Origin: Trichaptum fuscoviolaceum
Lineage: Eukaryota; Basidiomycota; Agaricomycetes; Hymenochaetales; Trichaptaceae
Assembly: GCA_910574455.1 (NCBI GenBank)
Contig: CAJSYZ010000003.1
Location: 2,294,001 to 2,358,000, forward strand
Direction: 5' to 3'
Length of the DNA stretch: 64,000 nucleotides
Every line of letters starts with the position of its first letter. Position 1 is the first letter of the stretch. A program made the translations under genes and the position numbers. Positions 1 to 9,071 of this stretch are shown here, piece after piece. The notes below the pieces were generated by a model. The model saw nothing but the letters and a program-made list of their open reading frames with translations, was not told where the DNA came from and did no database searches.

Positions 1-357
1 AATATAAAGACTTTGGATGGTTTCAGGACGACATGTAAAACAACGAAGGGAGCGACAAGAGGACTGCGGCGGCGGGCGAGGTGGAAGTTGAGTGACAGGA
101 AACGGCAATCTCTCAGGGTCTCTTGGCTGCCACTAAATCAGGTACTTAAATCTACCACAGTGAGAAAGCCGAGACAACAGAAAATAGTGGATATAATCAG
201 CGCTCGGGCTTGTCACTGGTACATAGCAGTAATCTCACAGCGAGAAAGATGTGAGATTTGTTTCCGGATATCTGAAGCACTTGAAGTGCAGGGACAAATA
301 AGGACAAACTGTCGATCTAAAGACGCGTTCGGTACGTGGACAGCTGGCACTCCTTCA

Positions 358-2523
358 ATGCTGTCGTGGCTACTTCTCAGTTTACTTGCGGGCTCGTACT
401 CAACCGTGCTCGGCGCACGTACGGTGGACAAGACTCTGGGTGTCCAACCGGTTTTACTATCAAGCTACAGGCCTTTAGCAGGCTCTAGATGGAAATGCCT
501 TGACGGCTCGAAGGAAATCTCTTGGGATTCTGTGAACGATGACTATTGCGACTGCGAGGACGGCAGTGATGAACCTGGTGCGTTATTCTTGCCTGATTCT
601 AGCTTTGAAACTGATTGAAATACTTTTAGGAACAAGTGCGTGTCCTAATGCCTCGTTCTTCTGTAGAAATGAGGGGCATCATGGAATGGTAATACGGAGT
701 TCACGAGTCAACGATGGTCTTTGTGGTATGTTATGCTACTCAGGTGTGAATGTTTTGACTTCTTTAAATTGTAAAACCAGAGCCAGAGTGCTGTGATGGA
801 TCGGATGAGGCCCCTGGGGTATGTCCGAACAAGTGCGAGGAGATTGGGAAGGCATATAGGGCAAAGGTTGAAGCTGAGACGAAAACACGAAAGACAGTAT
901 GTGAACACATGTAGGAAGCGTGTTCTCCATTTCTCTAATGGACGACATTTACCATTAGGGTGCCAAAATACGTTCAACCTACGTTTCGTTTGCTGCCAAG
1001 GAAAAGAAGCGCTTAGAGGATCACCTAGCCACGAACATAAGGGAGATCGCGCAACGTGAGAAGGAGGTCGCAAGACTAAAAGGTAAACACATGATGAAGA
1101 GAATGTTGATTGAACACTGATCTCGACGCTGTCGGTATAGATATCCTCGATCGTGTTGAAACCACCTCAGCCGAAGCACTCGAAAGGAAGAAAGAATCTC
1201 GTACGCTTATCGGGTCTTGTCTTCAAACTGCAGCCTCTGACGAAATGTATTAGCTCTATACCAATCCCTGCTCACTCACGCATCCGCTCTCAAGTCACTT
1301 AAGCGTGAGTACGACAAGCTGAAAGAGAACGAACGCATGCTCTCGGACATTCTTGCACACCTCCGCTCCGGTTACAACCCCAACTACCAAGATATGGCAG
1401 TCCTAGAAGCAGTCCGAGGCTACGAGCATTACGCGGGTTTACCTCCCAGCAACGACAGAGATAAGGTCGAGGAGGAGGAACTAGGTTCCGACGAGGAGCT
1501 GAATACCCAATCCGCAGAGGAAGAACAGATAGACGAAGATGTTGAGGAAGAGTGGACCAAGGAAAAGCTGGAAGGATGGGAATTAGGAAATGTGATTGAT
1601 CAGGACCACGAGACTCTTCTGCTTGAACACGAACAACACCTTGGAACTGATCCTACACGCTCTATTCGTGAGTTTCATTTATTTACTTGCGTCCCTAATG
1701 CCCATAAATTTGGCAGTATTCGACCTATCCTCGTACCTTCCTGATTCTCTGGTACCTCAGTATGAGGCTCTCAGGGACGCTGTTGTCTCTTTCTTGGAAA
1801 CCATTGGTATTGCCAAAGGGATTGAATCTGCTTCAGCGGGTGAGTTTCCAATTCAAGTTATCGTTTGTGTCAAAAACTCATCACAATGCACAGATACCTC
1901 AAAAGCCCGGAATGCATTCCAACAAGCTGAAAACAGCCTTAACATCGCCAAGAAAGAGAAGGAGCAAGCGGATAAAGAGCTTACCCGCCTGTTTGACCCA
2001 GAATGGTACGGCAAGGAGGGTGAATGGAAAAAGCTTGACGGCCTCTGTCTAGAGAAAGATACTGGAGAGTGAGTATACACATCAAAAGATTTCTTGGAGA
2101 TATTGTTGTATCTAACGATCTGAATCAGATACACCTATGAGGTTTGCCTCTTTGACGAGGCTCGCCAGAAGCCGAACAAGGGCGGATCAAACTTCAGTCT
2201 GGGGTAAGACAGCCCTTCCAATGTCAGTTCCGTGTTACTGACTTCTGTTCTTCAGTAAATTCCGTCATTGGAATAACGCGCAAGGTGTAGAGGTTGGTTC
2301 TCCCGAGTACTACTCAAAACAGTATTACAAGGGTGGTGCGCGCTGTTGGAACGGTCCCGAGCGCAGTGTCACCCTCTTCCTATCCTGCGGGACTGAAAAT
2401 GCCATTCTGTCGGTCGCTGAGCCAGAGAAATGTGAATATCATCTTACGGGGACGACTCCAGCTTTATGCTTGCCCCTCGATGCGTCGCACATCTCGCCCC
2501 CGAAACCGAAGGAGGAGCTTTAA
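358..2523 (+). CDS. Glucosidase II beta subunit (PRKCSH/GTB1-like)
   Basis: This is the non-catalytic subunit of ER glucosidase II, which trims glucose from N-glycans and positions the catalytic alpha subunit. The ATG at 358 opens a hydrophobic signal peptide ([12 protein letters not shown]). Two LDL-receptor-like Cys/Asp repeats follow ([12 protein letters not shown], then CCDGSDE), then a charged coiled coil ([16 protein letters not shown]). Next are the family-typical [19 protein letters not shown] stretch near 1370-1430 and an acidic segment. The C-terminal mannose-6-phosphate-receptor homology domain ([33 protein letters not shown]) binds glycans. About nine exons are joined by short introns; the donors after 574 and 724 and the acceptor before 1131 restore the frame. 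The protein ends in KEEL, a plausible HDEL-type ER retrieval signal. Family identity is certain; individual middle splice sites are not all checked. Confidence 0.93.
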
Positions 2524-3060
2524 ATTTATAACCTGATAGAACATTAGGTAGATGTAGTACGATAATTTATGATGTATCCAGCCATCTGGAGGAGAGAAAT
2601 AGAGGGTTTCACATTGCATTAGGTTGATCCGTAATACATATCCACTCATGCTACAAGCCGTGATATAATTGCAGTGCATTGATAATGTGCTGTCGATCGT
2701 ACTCGTAGCATGATGGTTGTTGCTCCCCATGGAAAAAAGGAGCGCATAGATGAACTAAGTTGTCAATATGACCCGTAAACTGATTGAGTGAGTAGAGTTG
2801 ACGAGCTCTTGCATTTCAAGTTGAATGCACGGCTCGAACCCCTTCCACTCAATAGGTTATGAGCCTTGGAGACCGCTAGACTATATGTGCCCTAGATGAA
2901 ACCAAAATAAAGGTAGTAAGTAGTCTCATTCTAAACATGCACTGTGGCCATTCTTGACTAACTGTTTGCACATAAACATGTATGTAAATTCAGCAAGAAT
3001 TCACCATGGCAGTTGAGTTGTGACCATTGAGGAACAAGTGCATTGTTTCCTTATAACTAT
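2524..3060. other. Intergenic, with one tRNA-like element
   Basis: This is AT-rich spacer between the glucosidase II beta gene and the composite transposon. No protein-coding exon is supported. The only structure I can point to is the tRNA-like sequence at about 2822-2892, listed separately. Confidence 0.6.
2822..2892 (-). pseudogene. tRNA-like sequence (degenerate tRNA or SINE head)
   Basis: On the minus strand a good pol III A box (TAGTCTAGCGG) is followed at tRNA spacing by a B box (GGTTCGAGCC). Between them lies CTCATAA, which would be a CAT (Met) anticodon loop. The acceptor stem pairs over only about four bases and the T stem over about two, so a functional tRNA is unlikely. It reads as a decayed tRNA or the head of a tRNA-derived SINE. 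A covariance-model score would decide. Confidence 0.35.
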
Positions 3061-3350
3061 GATGGCTTTTATTGGACAAAAATAAACAGAAAGAGAAACT
3101 TCAATATTAATATTTGTAAACTTCACGAAATTCATGAATTATCATGAATTATCATGCAATACCATGAACTTGCATGAAAATTCATGAAAATTCATGTTTA
3201 ATCATGTTATATCATGGTGAAATCTTGATAACATCATGATGTACATCATGAGAAGGCCATGATTTCCAGTATGTAAAATTAAGTTTATCTTTTTTTAAAT
3301 TCAAAATACCTTTGACAAAATTCATGATGTCATCATGATGCTACCGGCAT
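3061..3350 (+). repeat. Left terminal inverted repeat with CATGA array
   Basis: After the tip (GGCTTTTATTGGACA) the sequence is packed with ATTCATGA, ATCATG and CATGATG words from about 3128 to 3345. The order CATGA cluster, CTTGATAA, AT-rich spacer, then a second CATGATG cluster is mirrored at the right end. The motif spacing suggests subterminal binding sites for a transposase; that role is inferred. Confidence 0.7.
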
Positions 3351-3499
3351 CGGAATTTGGAAACTAATTCTGAGATCGGCTGCACGCGGCGGCGCCGCGT
3401 ATGATGATGCCGTTCGGCAATGCACGACCCCGAACACCGTCTGGCTCCAAGCTTTAGCCTTCCTACACCAGTGCGACCTCATGTCTGCTCCATCACTGG

Positions 3500-3940
3500 C
3501 ATCTTCTCGCTATTGGAATTTAAGCATCTCAGCAAGAATCCATCAAGCTCTTGGTAGATCTCCTTGAGTTTTCGCCGCTATTAGCAAGGTGCGGAATGTC
3601 TCCCGTGTTACCAAATGCATCCTACATACTAGTTCAAGCTATGAGAGTGTCAAGCATTTCCTTTGCAAGGTGGAACGCCTCTGGTACGAAATCCTTCGGA
3701 TGCGTACACGCAAGGATGATTGCATTGTAATATTCCACAGTCTGCACATACTTTGCATCACTACTTGTTTCAGTCAACAGGTCAAGAGCGCGTTCAGGTT
3801 CCGTGAGGTACCCAGAGTGCGAAGGGTGGGTGCCCGCACATGCGCAAATCATGAGAGAGTAGAGGAGAGGGACAGGCTTCGGATGTGCGACATAACACAT
3901 CTTTTCCCAATAACACTCTGTGACCACATGCTGTGTTCTT
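3500..3940 (-). pseudogene. Captured fragment of a mitochondrial PPR-type gene
   Basis: Minus-strand frames read like pentatricopeptide helices: VEYYNAIILACTHPKDF with EAFHLAKEMLD, then after stops and a frame change ETFRTLLIAAKTQGDLPRA and WILAEMLKF. This matches the pattern of fungal organellar PPR proteins. In-frame stops and frame shifts make it non-functional. It is the leftmost of the captured gene pieces and has no start or end of its own. Confidence 0.55.
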
Positions 3941-3954
3941 CACTCACTGGAACG

Positions 3955-4310
3955 CACCAGTGACAGCAGTATTTCCTCGTTGGATGTTGGGAACAATGTT
4001 CATGTACTAAGCTTTTTGCCCTCCATCCCTCACGTTTACTGACCTTCCTATAGGTATCAGTTTGCAGTTCTGCTTAAGGGCTGCCCGACAATCATCTGTC
4101 TCATGCAACCCATAAAAGACCCACAGGACCGGAATTTCCACCCTATCCATAATATACTTGATTGACCAACATTGGCGCAACTAAGGAAACTTGCAATAAG
4201 TGCAACTATGTATTCTATGGTAGTCGCATCGGGAGTGCGGTGCCTAACTCTCTACTTGAGGGTGCGGGAACGGACTCTATCGCCTCTTCAATGGAAACTA
4301 AGGTTAGTTG
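3955..4310 (+). pseudogene. First (diverged) copy of a DOA10/MARCH6 C-terminal segment
   Basis: This stretch repeats, at roughly 80% identity by eye, the sequence at about 5745-6105. Shared anchors are GACAGC(A/G)GTAT, CCTTCCTATAGGTAT, AAAAGACCCACAGGACC and GTATTCT(A/G)TGGTAGTCGCAT. In the downstream copy these encode the DOA10 motif FIKDPQDQNFHPIRDIL. Here the reading frame is destroyed. It sits upstream of sequence that precedes it in DOA10 proteins, so it is a second capture or an internal duplication rather than normal gene order. Confidence 0.65.
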
Positions 4311-6120
4311 TTCAATTCTAGGAAATACACGCAGAGAAATATCCCCATTGACCTCCGACTACTTTGATGGAGCAGATTCCAGCTCTTCGACGGCAGCCAC
4401 CGCAGCTGAATCCATACGGCAAGAGGATGTGGAATATTATTTACGAGATGGAAGTGATGGTTCGGATACAGGTGATGATGATGACGAGGGTGGCTTTCAT
4501 CAGAACAATGAGCAACCCATGGCCGTTAATGCAGCTGGTCAAGAAGATGGAGTACTTAGAGATATCCCTTTTGTGCCTTTTGCGGATATTCGAGATGAGT
4601 TGGAAGATGCAGATGTAAATGCAGATGCTATCAATGATGATGATGTCGACGGTGCATTGGAAGGTGTGTTGGATCTTGACCTCCTTTGTGCGTAGATCTG
4701 AAGTGGCTTAGAAGCTATTGGGATGAGAGGCCCTCTCACAACCGTCTTTCTAAATGTAAGTTTCGGGCATTACATATAAATTTATGACCATTCAATTCAC
4801 ATACCTTATACCCAGGCTGCTCTCATGATTTTCGTCCTTGACATGACAATCGGTCTCGGCGAATGGTCGCCTTTCACCATTGGAAAGACGTCTGCACTCC
4901 TTTCGGTATGTCCTATACAGAGAGATGACTTTTTTGTGCTCACAAATTTTTGCAGCTTGAACCTATTGGCTTACTGCAGATATTGCACTTTCCCATAAAA
5001 TAGATTAGATTTGCTACTGATCCAGTCCTCGACTTTTGCTTTTTCATTATCAGCTATCTCACGTATCCTTTCGTCGCTCTTTTCAAAAATCTCCGATACC
5101 AGTTAGGATTAATGCCAGACTCATCTGCGGTTTTGTCACCTGCAGACTCACTTCGAGCGAACGACACTTTCAGCGTAAACGTAAGAGTCTTTTCCCAACT
5201 ATGTTTTCGCTCTGATTAATTTGCATCTTCAGTTGAAGGATATATTTGAATCAGCCCTGGGGCTCACCACGACAGATGAAACGGCCATAAATCGTGGTAT
5301 CGATCTTGTTTCTAATTCACCAGTTGGCCGATTCCTGGAGCCCTATTTCATCCGTCTGGGCGCATCGATTCGTCTGAATGTTGCGACTGCTAAAGCAACC
5401 TGGATCGAACTTGCAACGAAGGACGGTCCGCTGAACCGCCTCTTCGCAGTTGTCCTGGGTTATTTAATTGTTGCTTTGTTGGTGGCTTTATACTTGAACG
5501 TTCGGAATGCGGGCAGGGCAATCCGCAATGAAATCCGGCAGCAACTCATTGTCCTAAAGGTACCGGCAGATTTGTTGATTTGAAGGTCTGATATAATCAC
5601 TCACGCGTCCATCAGGTCGCTGTATTCATCATCATTGAATTGGTCATTTTTCCTCTCGGGTTTGGTATCCTGCTGGATCTTTGCACTTTAAAGGTATTTC
5701 CAAACACAACTCTGCGATCACGGGTTGTGTTTTCACTCACGCATCAGTGACAGCGGTATCTTATCATTGGATGGTGGAAACATTGTTCATGCACGCTCAT
5801 AGGTCCCTCCTTTCCTCGTGTTTATCAACCTTCCTATAGGTATTAGTTCGCAGTTCTGCTCACGGGGTGCCGAAAAATCATCCGCCCTGGTGCCATGTGT
5901 TTTATAAAAGACCCACAGGACCAGAATTTCCACCCTATCCGTGATATACTAGATCGGCTAACATTGGTGCAACTAAATAAACTTGTGATTAGCGCAATGA
6001 TGTATTCTGTGGTAGTCGCATTGGGCATGGGGTGCTTGATATCATGCTTGAGATTGTGGGGACGGTCGCTACTGCCTCGCAGATGGAAATAAGGTTAGTT
6101 GATCATTTCTAGTAAATTGG
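4311..6120 (+). pseudogene. Captured DOA10/SSM4 (MARCH6-type) E3 ubiquitin ligase C-terminal region
   Basis: Frames and retained introns follow the C-terminal half of the multi-spanning ER E3 ligase Doa10. First comes an acidic linker (DDDDEGG, DDDVDGALEG), then MRGPLTTVFLN. After an intron (GTAAGT near 4757, acceptor near 4816) come AALMIFVLDMTIGLGEWSPF and a further membrane part. The clean exon at 5221-5583 contains NSPVGRFLEPYF and a membrane segment (VVLGYLIVALLVALYL), followed by AVFIIIELVIFPLGFGILLD. The KDPQDQNFHPIRDILDRLT segment ends the fragment near 6090. The N-terminal RING-CH domain is absent. A stop follows LDLDLLCA at 4695. Retained introns show capture at the DNA level, not through mRNA. 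Confidence 0.8.
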
Positions 6121-6419
6121 AGGATTTAGATCTGAAGTCCATTTGAAAAATCACCCAGAGAACCTTTGTCTGATGTACCTATCGACCTCCTTGTCTTGCA
6201 TCTCGTCATCCCTCCGAGGCAGAGAAAGCGAGGTGGAACGTGACCGAGGATTACACCATTGTCTACCGCCCCCCTCACTTCCGAAACGTGTTATCCTTGT
6301 GATCGGTGGCCACATTAGTCGTTGTCATGGCGCTTGCACTTCCAATGCATCTGAGTCGAGCTGTATTCTGGGCCATCCTAGGGCAAGAAGTGCATGATGG
6401 ATATTTCATTCAAGCTATT

Positions 6420-6880
6420 GATGACTTTAATCTGTTACAGCAACACGTGCTGCAACACTCATTGCAGCAACGCGACGCGGCTGCGTGCACCCGCCACCCG
6501 GTGTAGCTAGCCCTGTGAAGGTACTGCGAGAGTTGTGTCGTCTGGCCCGAGCCCGACTCTGCAATGATAATGACCACGGGGAACTTCTGAATCGCCTCCA
6601 GTAGCTGGTCATGGAACTGATAGATTGGCAGACTCATCCGCGTCTTGTCGATAGTCTGAGTGCGTTTTCTGCCTCTTCAATCTGCTGCCCTAGCAGGCGC
6701 TCTCAGGCTCAGGCTGCGGGTGTAAATTTGTTTCCGCACTCAATGTGTCCGATAGGACGAATTGGATCGTCCGGCTTTCGTCGAAGACATACTTCTAATA
6801 GTCGACAGGTTGCTCCTTGTCCAGTGTGCCGGTTCGGAAGGTGCTGTATTTTGTCTGCACCCATTTGTCGAGCATGATGG
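6420..6880 (-). pseudogene. Captured fragment of a Prp2/DHX16-like DEAH-box RNA helicase
   Basis: On the minus strand, in broken frames, I read MLDKWVQTKYSTFRTGTLDK, then VFDESRTIQFVLSDTLSAE, then QQIEEAENA, then MSLPIYQFHDQLLEAIQKF. These precede the first helicase motif in spliceosomal DEAH helicases. The Walker A equivalent is ESGSGQTT, where the family has ETGSGKTT, so the catalytic Lys is Gln. Past this point the frame degrades (an RRVAAMSVAARVAV echo is present). Frame shifts, the missing catalytic core and the lost Lys mark it as a dead fragment. Confidence 0.75.
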
Positions 6881-6883
6881 TTG

Positions 6884-7795
6884 AAAAGGTACTAACCCAA
6901 AGAGATAATTGCTAGCACAGTTTTCATACATGTAGAAGCTCTGCTAATTGCCGTAGTACAGAAGGGAAACATCGGGCATGACCAAGCTTGTCAAGAATGT
7001 TACAAGTACACTGAGTTGGGAACCATTTACCGTACCAAGCTCGGTCAGCGGTAGACATCGAAGTTACTCGTGCCGAACATATGACGCGCGTCTGTCTTGC
7101 CCGACTGAGCAAACATTTCATTCCACTCGTCGACAAAGTTCACGCCAACATCATCAGCGACCTAGAAGTTACCGTCCATACCAAGGAAGCGCGAGAGGGA
7201 ACCATATGTCGAGAAGTGCAATGTGACGCCATCAAGACCGTTGATGCCCTTTGAACGGAGGAAGTACTGATTATCGTCCGACGTCATGTTGTTGATCGCA
7301 GCCAAATCAGGGGGCCGCAACATACTCGGTGTTCGTTCACGGCCAAGATACAAAACTCCAGATGTGTTGCCACCGGTGACTTCGGCGGTAATGAAGAAGC
7401 TGTTGTCCATTCTCCAATGCGCCCAATGTGACCTGTGTGCTCTTGTTGATACGAATGGCGTCGATGTCGAGCGCCTTGATCACCATGCATACAAATGTCT
7501 CGAGCTTTGCCATCACTTGAGGATTCCACTCACTCAGACGATCTTGCACGAATGCAAACTTGGTCAGTTGACGCTGTCAATCCGGATGAACACCAAAAGC
7601 CTCCAGCTCACCATACAAGTTGAATTCTGATGCCATGCAACCGTTCGAGGTAGTGATATTGAGCTCGATCTCATCCGAGAAGTTCGAAAGCGCCAAATAT
7701 AGTAAGATTGGGACAAACATGGTGTGCGGGGGATTCTCGGGCCGTACTTGTGCCGCTCGGCAGACTCAAAATTTGATTTTGGTCGTATCATGATA
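6884..7795 (-). pseudogene. Captured fragment of alpha-1,3-glucan synthase (AGS1-type)
   Basis: Read 5' to 3' on the minus strand this follows the N-terminal, extracellular amylase-like domain of fungal alpha-1,3-glucan synthase. The order is YGELEAFGVHPDWQRQLTKF (frame-corrected), QDRLSEWNPQVMAKLETF, ALDIDAIRINKSTQVT, ITAEVTGGNTSGVLYLGRER, DDNQYFLRSKGINGLDGVTL, SRFLGMDGNF, FVDEWNEMFAQSGKTDARHM, and YENCASNYLFG at the end. The frame changes several times and stops interrupt it. The transmembrane and synthase domains are absent. It lies in the same orientation as the helicase fragment and abuts it near 6882. Confidence 0.82.
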
Positions 7796-7883
7796 ATTCA
7801 TGAAGTGACGAAATAGAAATTTTGATATATATAAAATAAACTCGTAAACTCTCTGCTGATAAATGCAGGAACCATGATGAAAC

Positions 7884-8110
7884 CCAACCTCCTTCCCAGG
7901 GTTCGCCTGACGGGCTCCCACCCTCTGTTCCAAAAAAGGGTTTGAACAAACAAGACATAACTTAACGGATTTGGGTAGGAGCCGTCAGGCGACCCCTGGC
8001 ATAATACTTTTTAGCGAGCTCCCGCTCACCGCGGGGCAAACAAGATCAAACTTGCCCCGCCGGTCCTAAATCGGGTAATGGGCCCGCCACTTTCGATGGC
8101 GGGCTCAATA
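7884..8110 (+). repeat. Left 227-bp arm of the palindromic element
   Basis: This is the inverted match of 8370-8596. A smaller hairpin lies inside it: TCGCCTGACGGGCTCC near 7902-7920 pairs with GGAGCCGTCAGGCGA near 7978-7994. Confidence 0.85.
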
Positions 8111-8369
8111 CCTCTCTCAACTTTGGTCATAATACTACAGAATCTTGTACATAGCATTATAATAGTAATTTGGAGCCTTTACATTATGAAATATAATTTT
8201 ATTTGTATGAATTTGGACTGAAGATCTTGCTCAACAGCTACCTTTTTTACAGCCTATTTTAATTCACTCCAGACGTATTTGCATATAATAACTTTACATA
8301 AAGTATTATATGATATACCATAATGTATTACAGAAAGAATTATAACCTTTAAGTACTTCAATGCAAAGT

Positions 8370-8596
8370 TATTGAGCCCGCCATCGAAAGTGGCGGGCCC
8401 ATTACCCGATTTAGGACCGGCGGGGCAAGTTTGATCTTGTTTGCCCCGCGGTGAGCGGGAGCTCGCTAAAAAGTATTATGCCAGGGGTCGCCTGACGGCT
8501 CCTACCCAAATCCGTTAAGTTATGTCTTGTTTGTTCAAACCCTTTTTTGGAACAGAGGGTGGGAGCCCGTCAGGCGAACCCTGGGAAGGAGGTTGG
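8370..8596 (-). repeat. Right 227-bp arm of the palindromic element
   Basis: This is the reverse complement of the left arm, with no mismatch found by eye. It is bounded outside by ATGAAAC at 8597-8603. Confidence 0.85.
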
Positions 8597-8599
8597 ATG

Positions 8600-8873
8600 A
8601 AACCATGATGGCATCATGAATGTCCCTGAAGTTTGCCATATCCAGTTTTAGAATATCAATTTTAGTATTTATTTGTTATTTACCAATTTTGGCTAACTTC
8701 ATGATGACTTCATGATCTATCATGAATAATCACGAAAATTCATGATCCCGTTATGGTGTGTTCATGATAAACCTTGATAAACCATGAAAATCCATGAAAA
8801 TCCATGATATGGATGTTCTTTCACATGATCTGAGTTCAAATGTAGTTTATTCTGTCCAATAAGGCCCACCAAA
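8600..8873 (-). repeat. Right terminal inverted repeat with CATGA array
   Basis: Read on the minus strand it begins GGGCCTTATTGGACAG and continues with a TCATGG/TCATGA array, an AT-rich spacer and a final CATGATG pair. It is the diverged inverted counterpart of the left end. The nested palindromic element lies immediately inside it. Confidence 0.7.
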
Positions 8874-9071
8874 TATAACAGTATAGAAAGAGTCTAGGAG
8901 AAGAGCACACTGGCAATGGAAACTGACTCGGACATCGAGAGAGCACAAACTTATCGACTCCGTGAGTATGCCTTTCTAAATATGGCATAGAGTTCTAACT
9001 CCGCAATTGTCCAAAGACGAAGGTGCGTGCAGAACAGAGGTTAACGACAACTTACGAGGCCATCGTTCAAC

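Larger units (their letters stand above)
7884..8596. mobile_element. Palindromic MITE-like element, 713 bp, nested in the composite transposon
   Basis: The two arms, 7884-8110 and 8370-8596, are inverted copies of 227 bp that match throughout by eye. They flank an AT-rich core of about 259 bp with no ORF. The arms are GC-rich (GCCCCGCCGG, GCCCGCCA) and begin CCAACCTCC. ATGAAAC lies directly outside both ends (7877-7883 and 8597-8603) and could extend to the 8-mer ATGAAACC if one terminal base is reassigned. A 7-8 bp target duplication with TIRs suggests a non-autonomous DNA transposon, perhaps hAT-like; the family is not established. Near-perfect arms imply recent insertion. Confidence 0.85.
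3061..8873. mobile_element. Composite gene-fragment-carrying DNA transposon (Pack-type), non-autonomous
   Basis: The two ends are inverted copies. The left end has TTATTGGACA followed by AAATAAAC, and the right end carries the reverse complement near 8845-8864. Behind each tip lie about 270 bp of AT-rich DNA crowded with CATGA/TCATG motifs and a similar order of sub-motifs. The interior holds fragments of at least four host genes, some with recognisable introns, on both strands. There is no transposase ORF. Long inverted repeats around captured gene pieces match the Pack-MULE or Pack-TIR pattern; the superfamily is unknown. A possible imperfect target duplication starts TATAAC (left 3052-3060, right from 8874). 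The exact outer edges are uncertain by about 10 bp. A 713-bp palindromic element is nested at 7884-8596. Confidence 0.72.

Noticed and set aside
3120..3345. CRISPR array or tandem satellite
   Set aside because: The CATGA words are irregularly spaced without unique spacers, and the host is a eukaryote; they fit subterminal transposon repeats.
4162..4695. Stand-alone acidic protein
   Set aside because: The frame joins two DOA10-derived pieces by chance; its acidic half is the DOA10 linker and the first half is a broken duplicate.
5221..5583. A functional small membrane protein
   Set aside because: It is one clean exon of the captured DOA10 fragment, without start or stop context of its own.
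3061..8873. LTR retrotransposon or Helitron
   Set aside because: The ends are inverted rather than direct repeats, no reverse transcriptase or Rep/helicase is present, and the helicase-like piece is a spliceosomal DEAH fragment.
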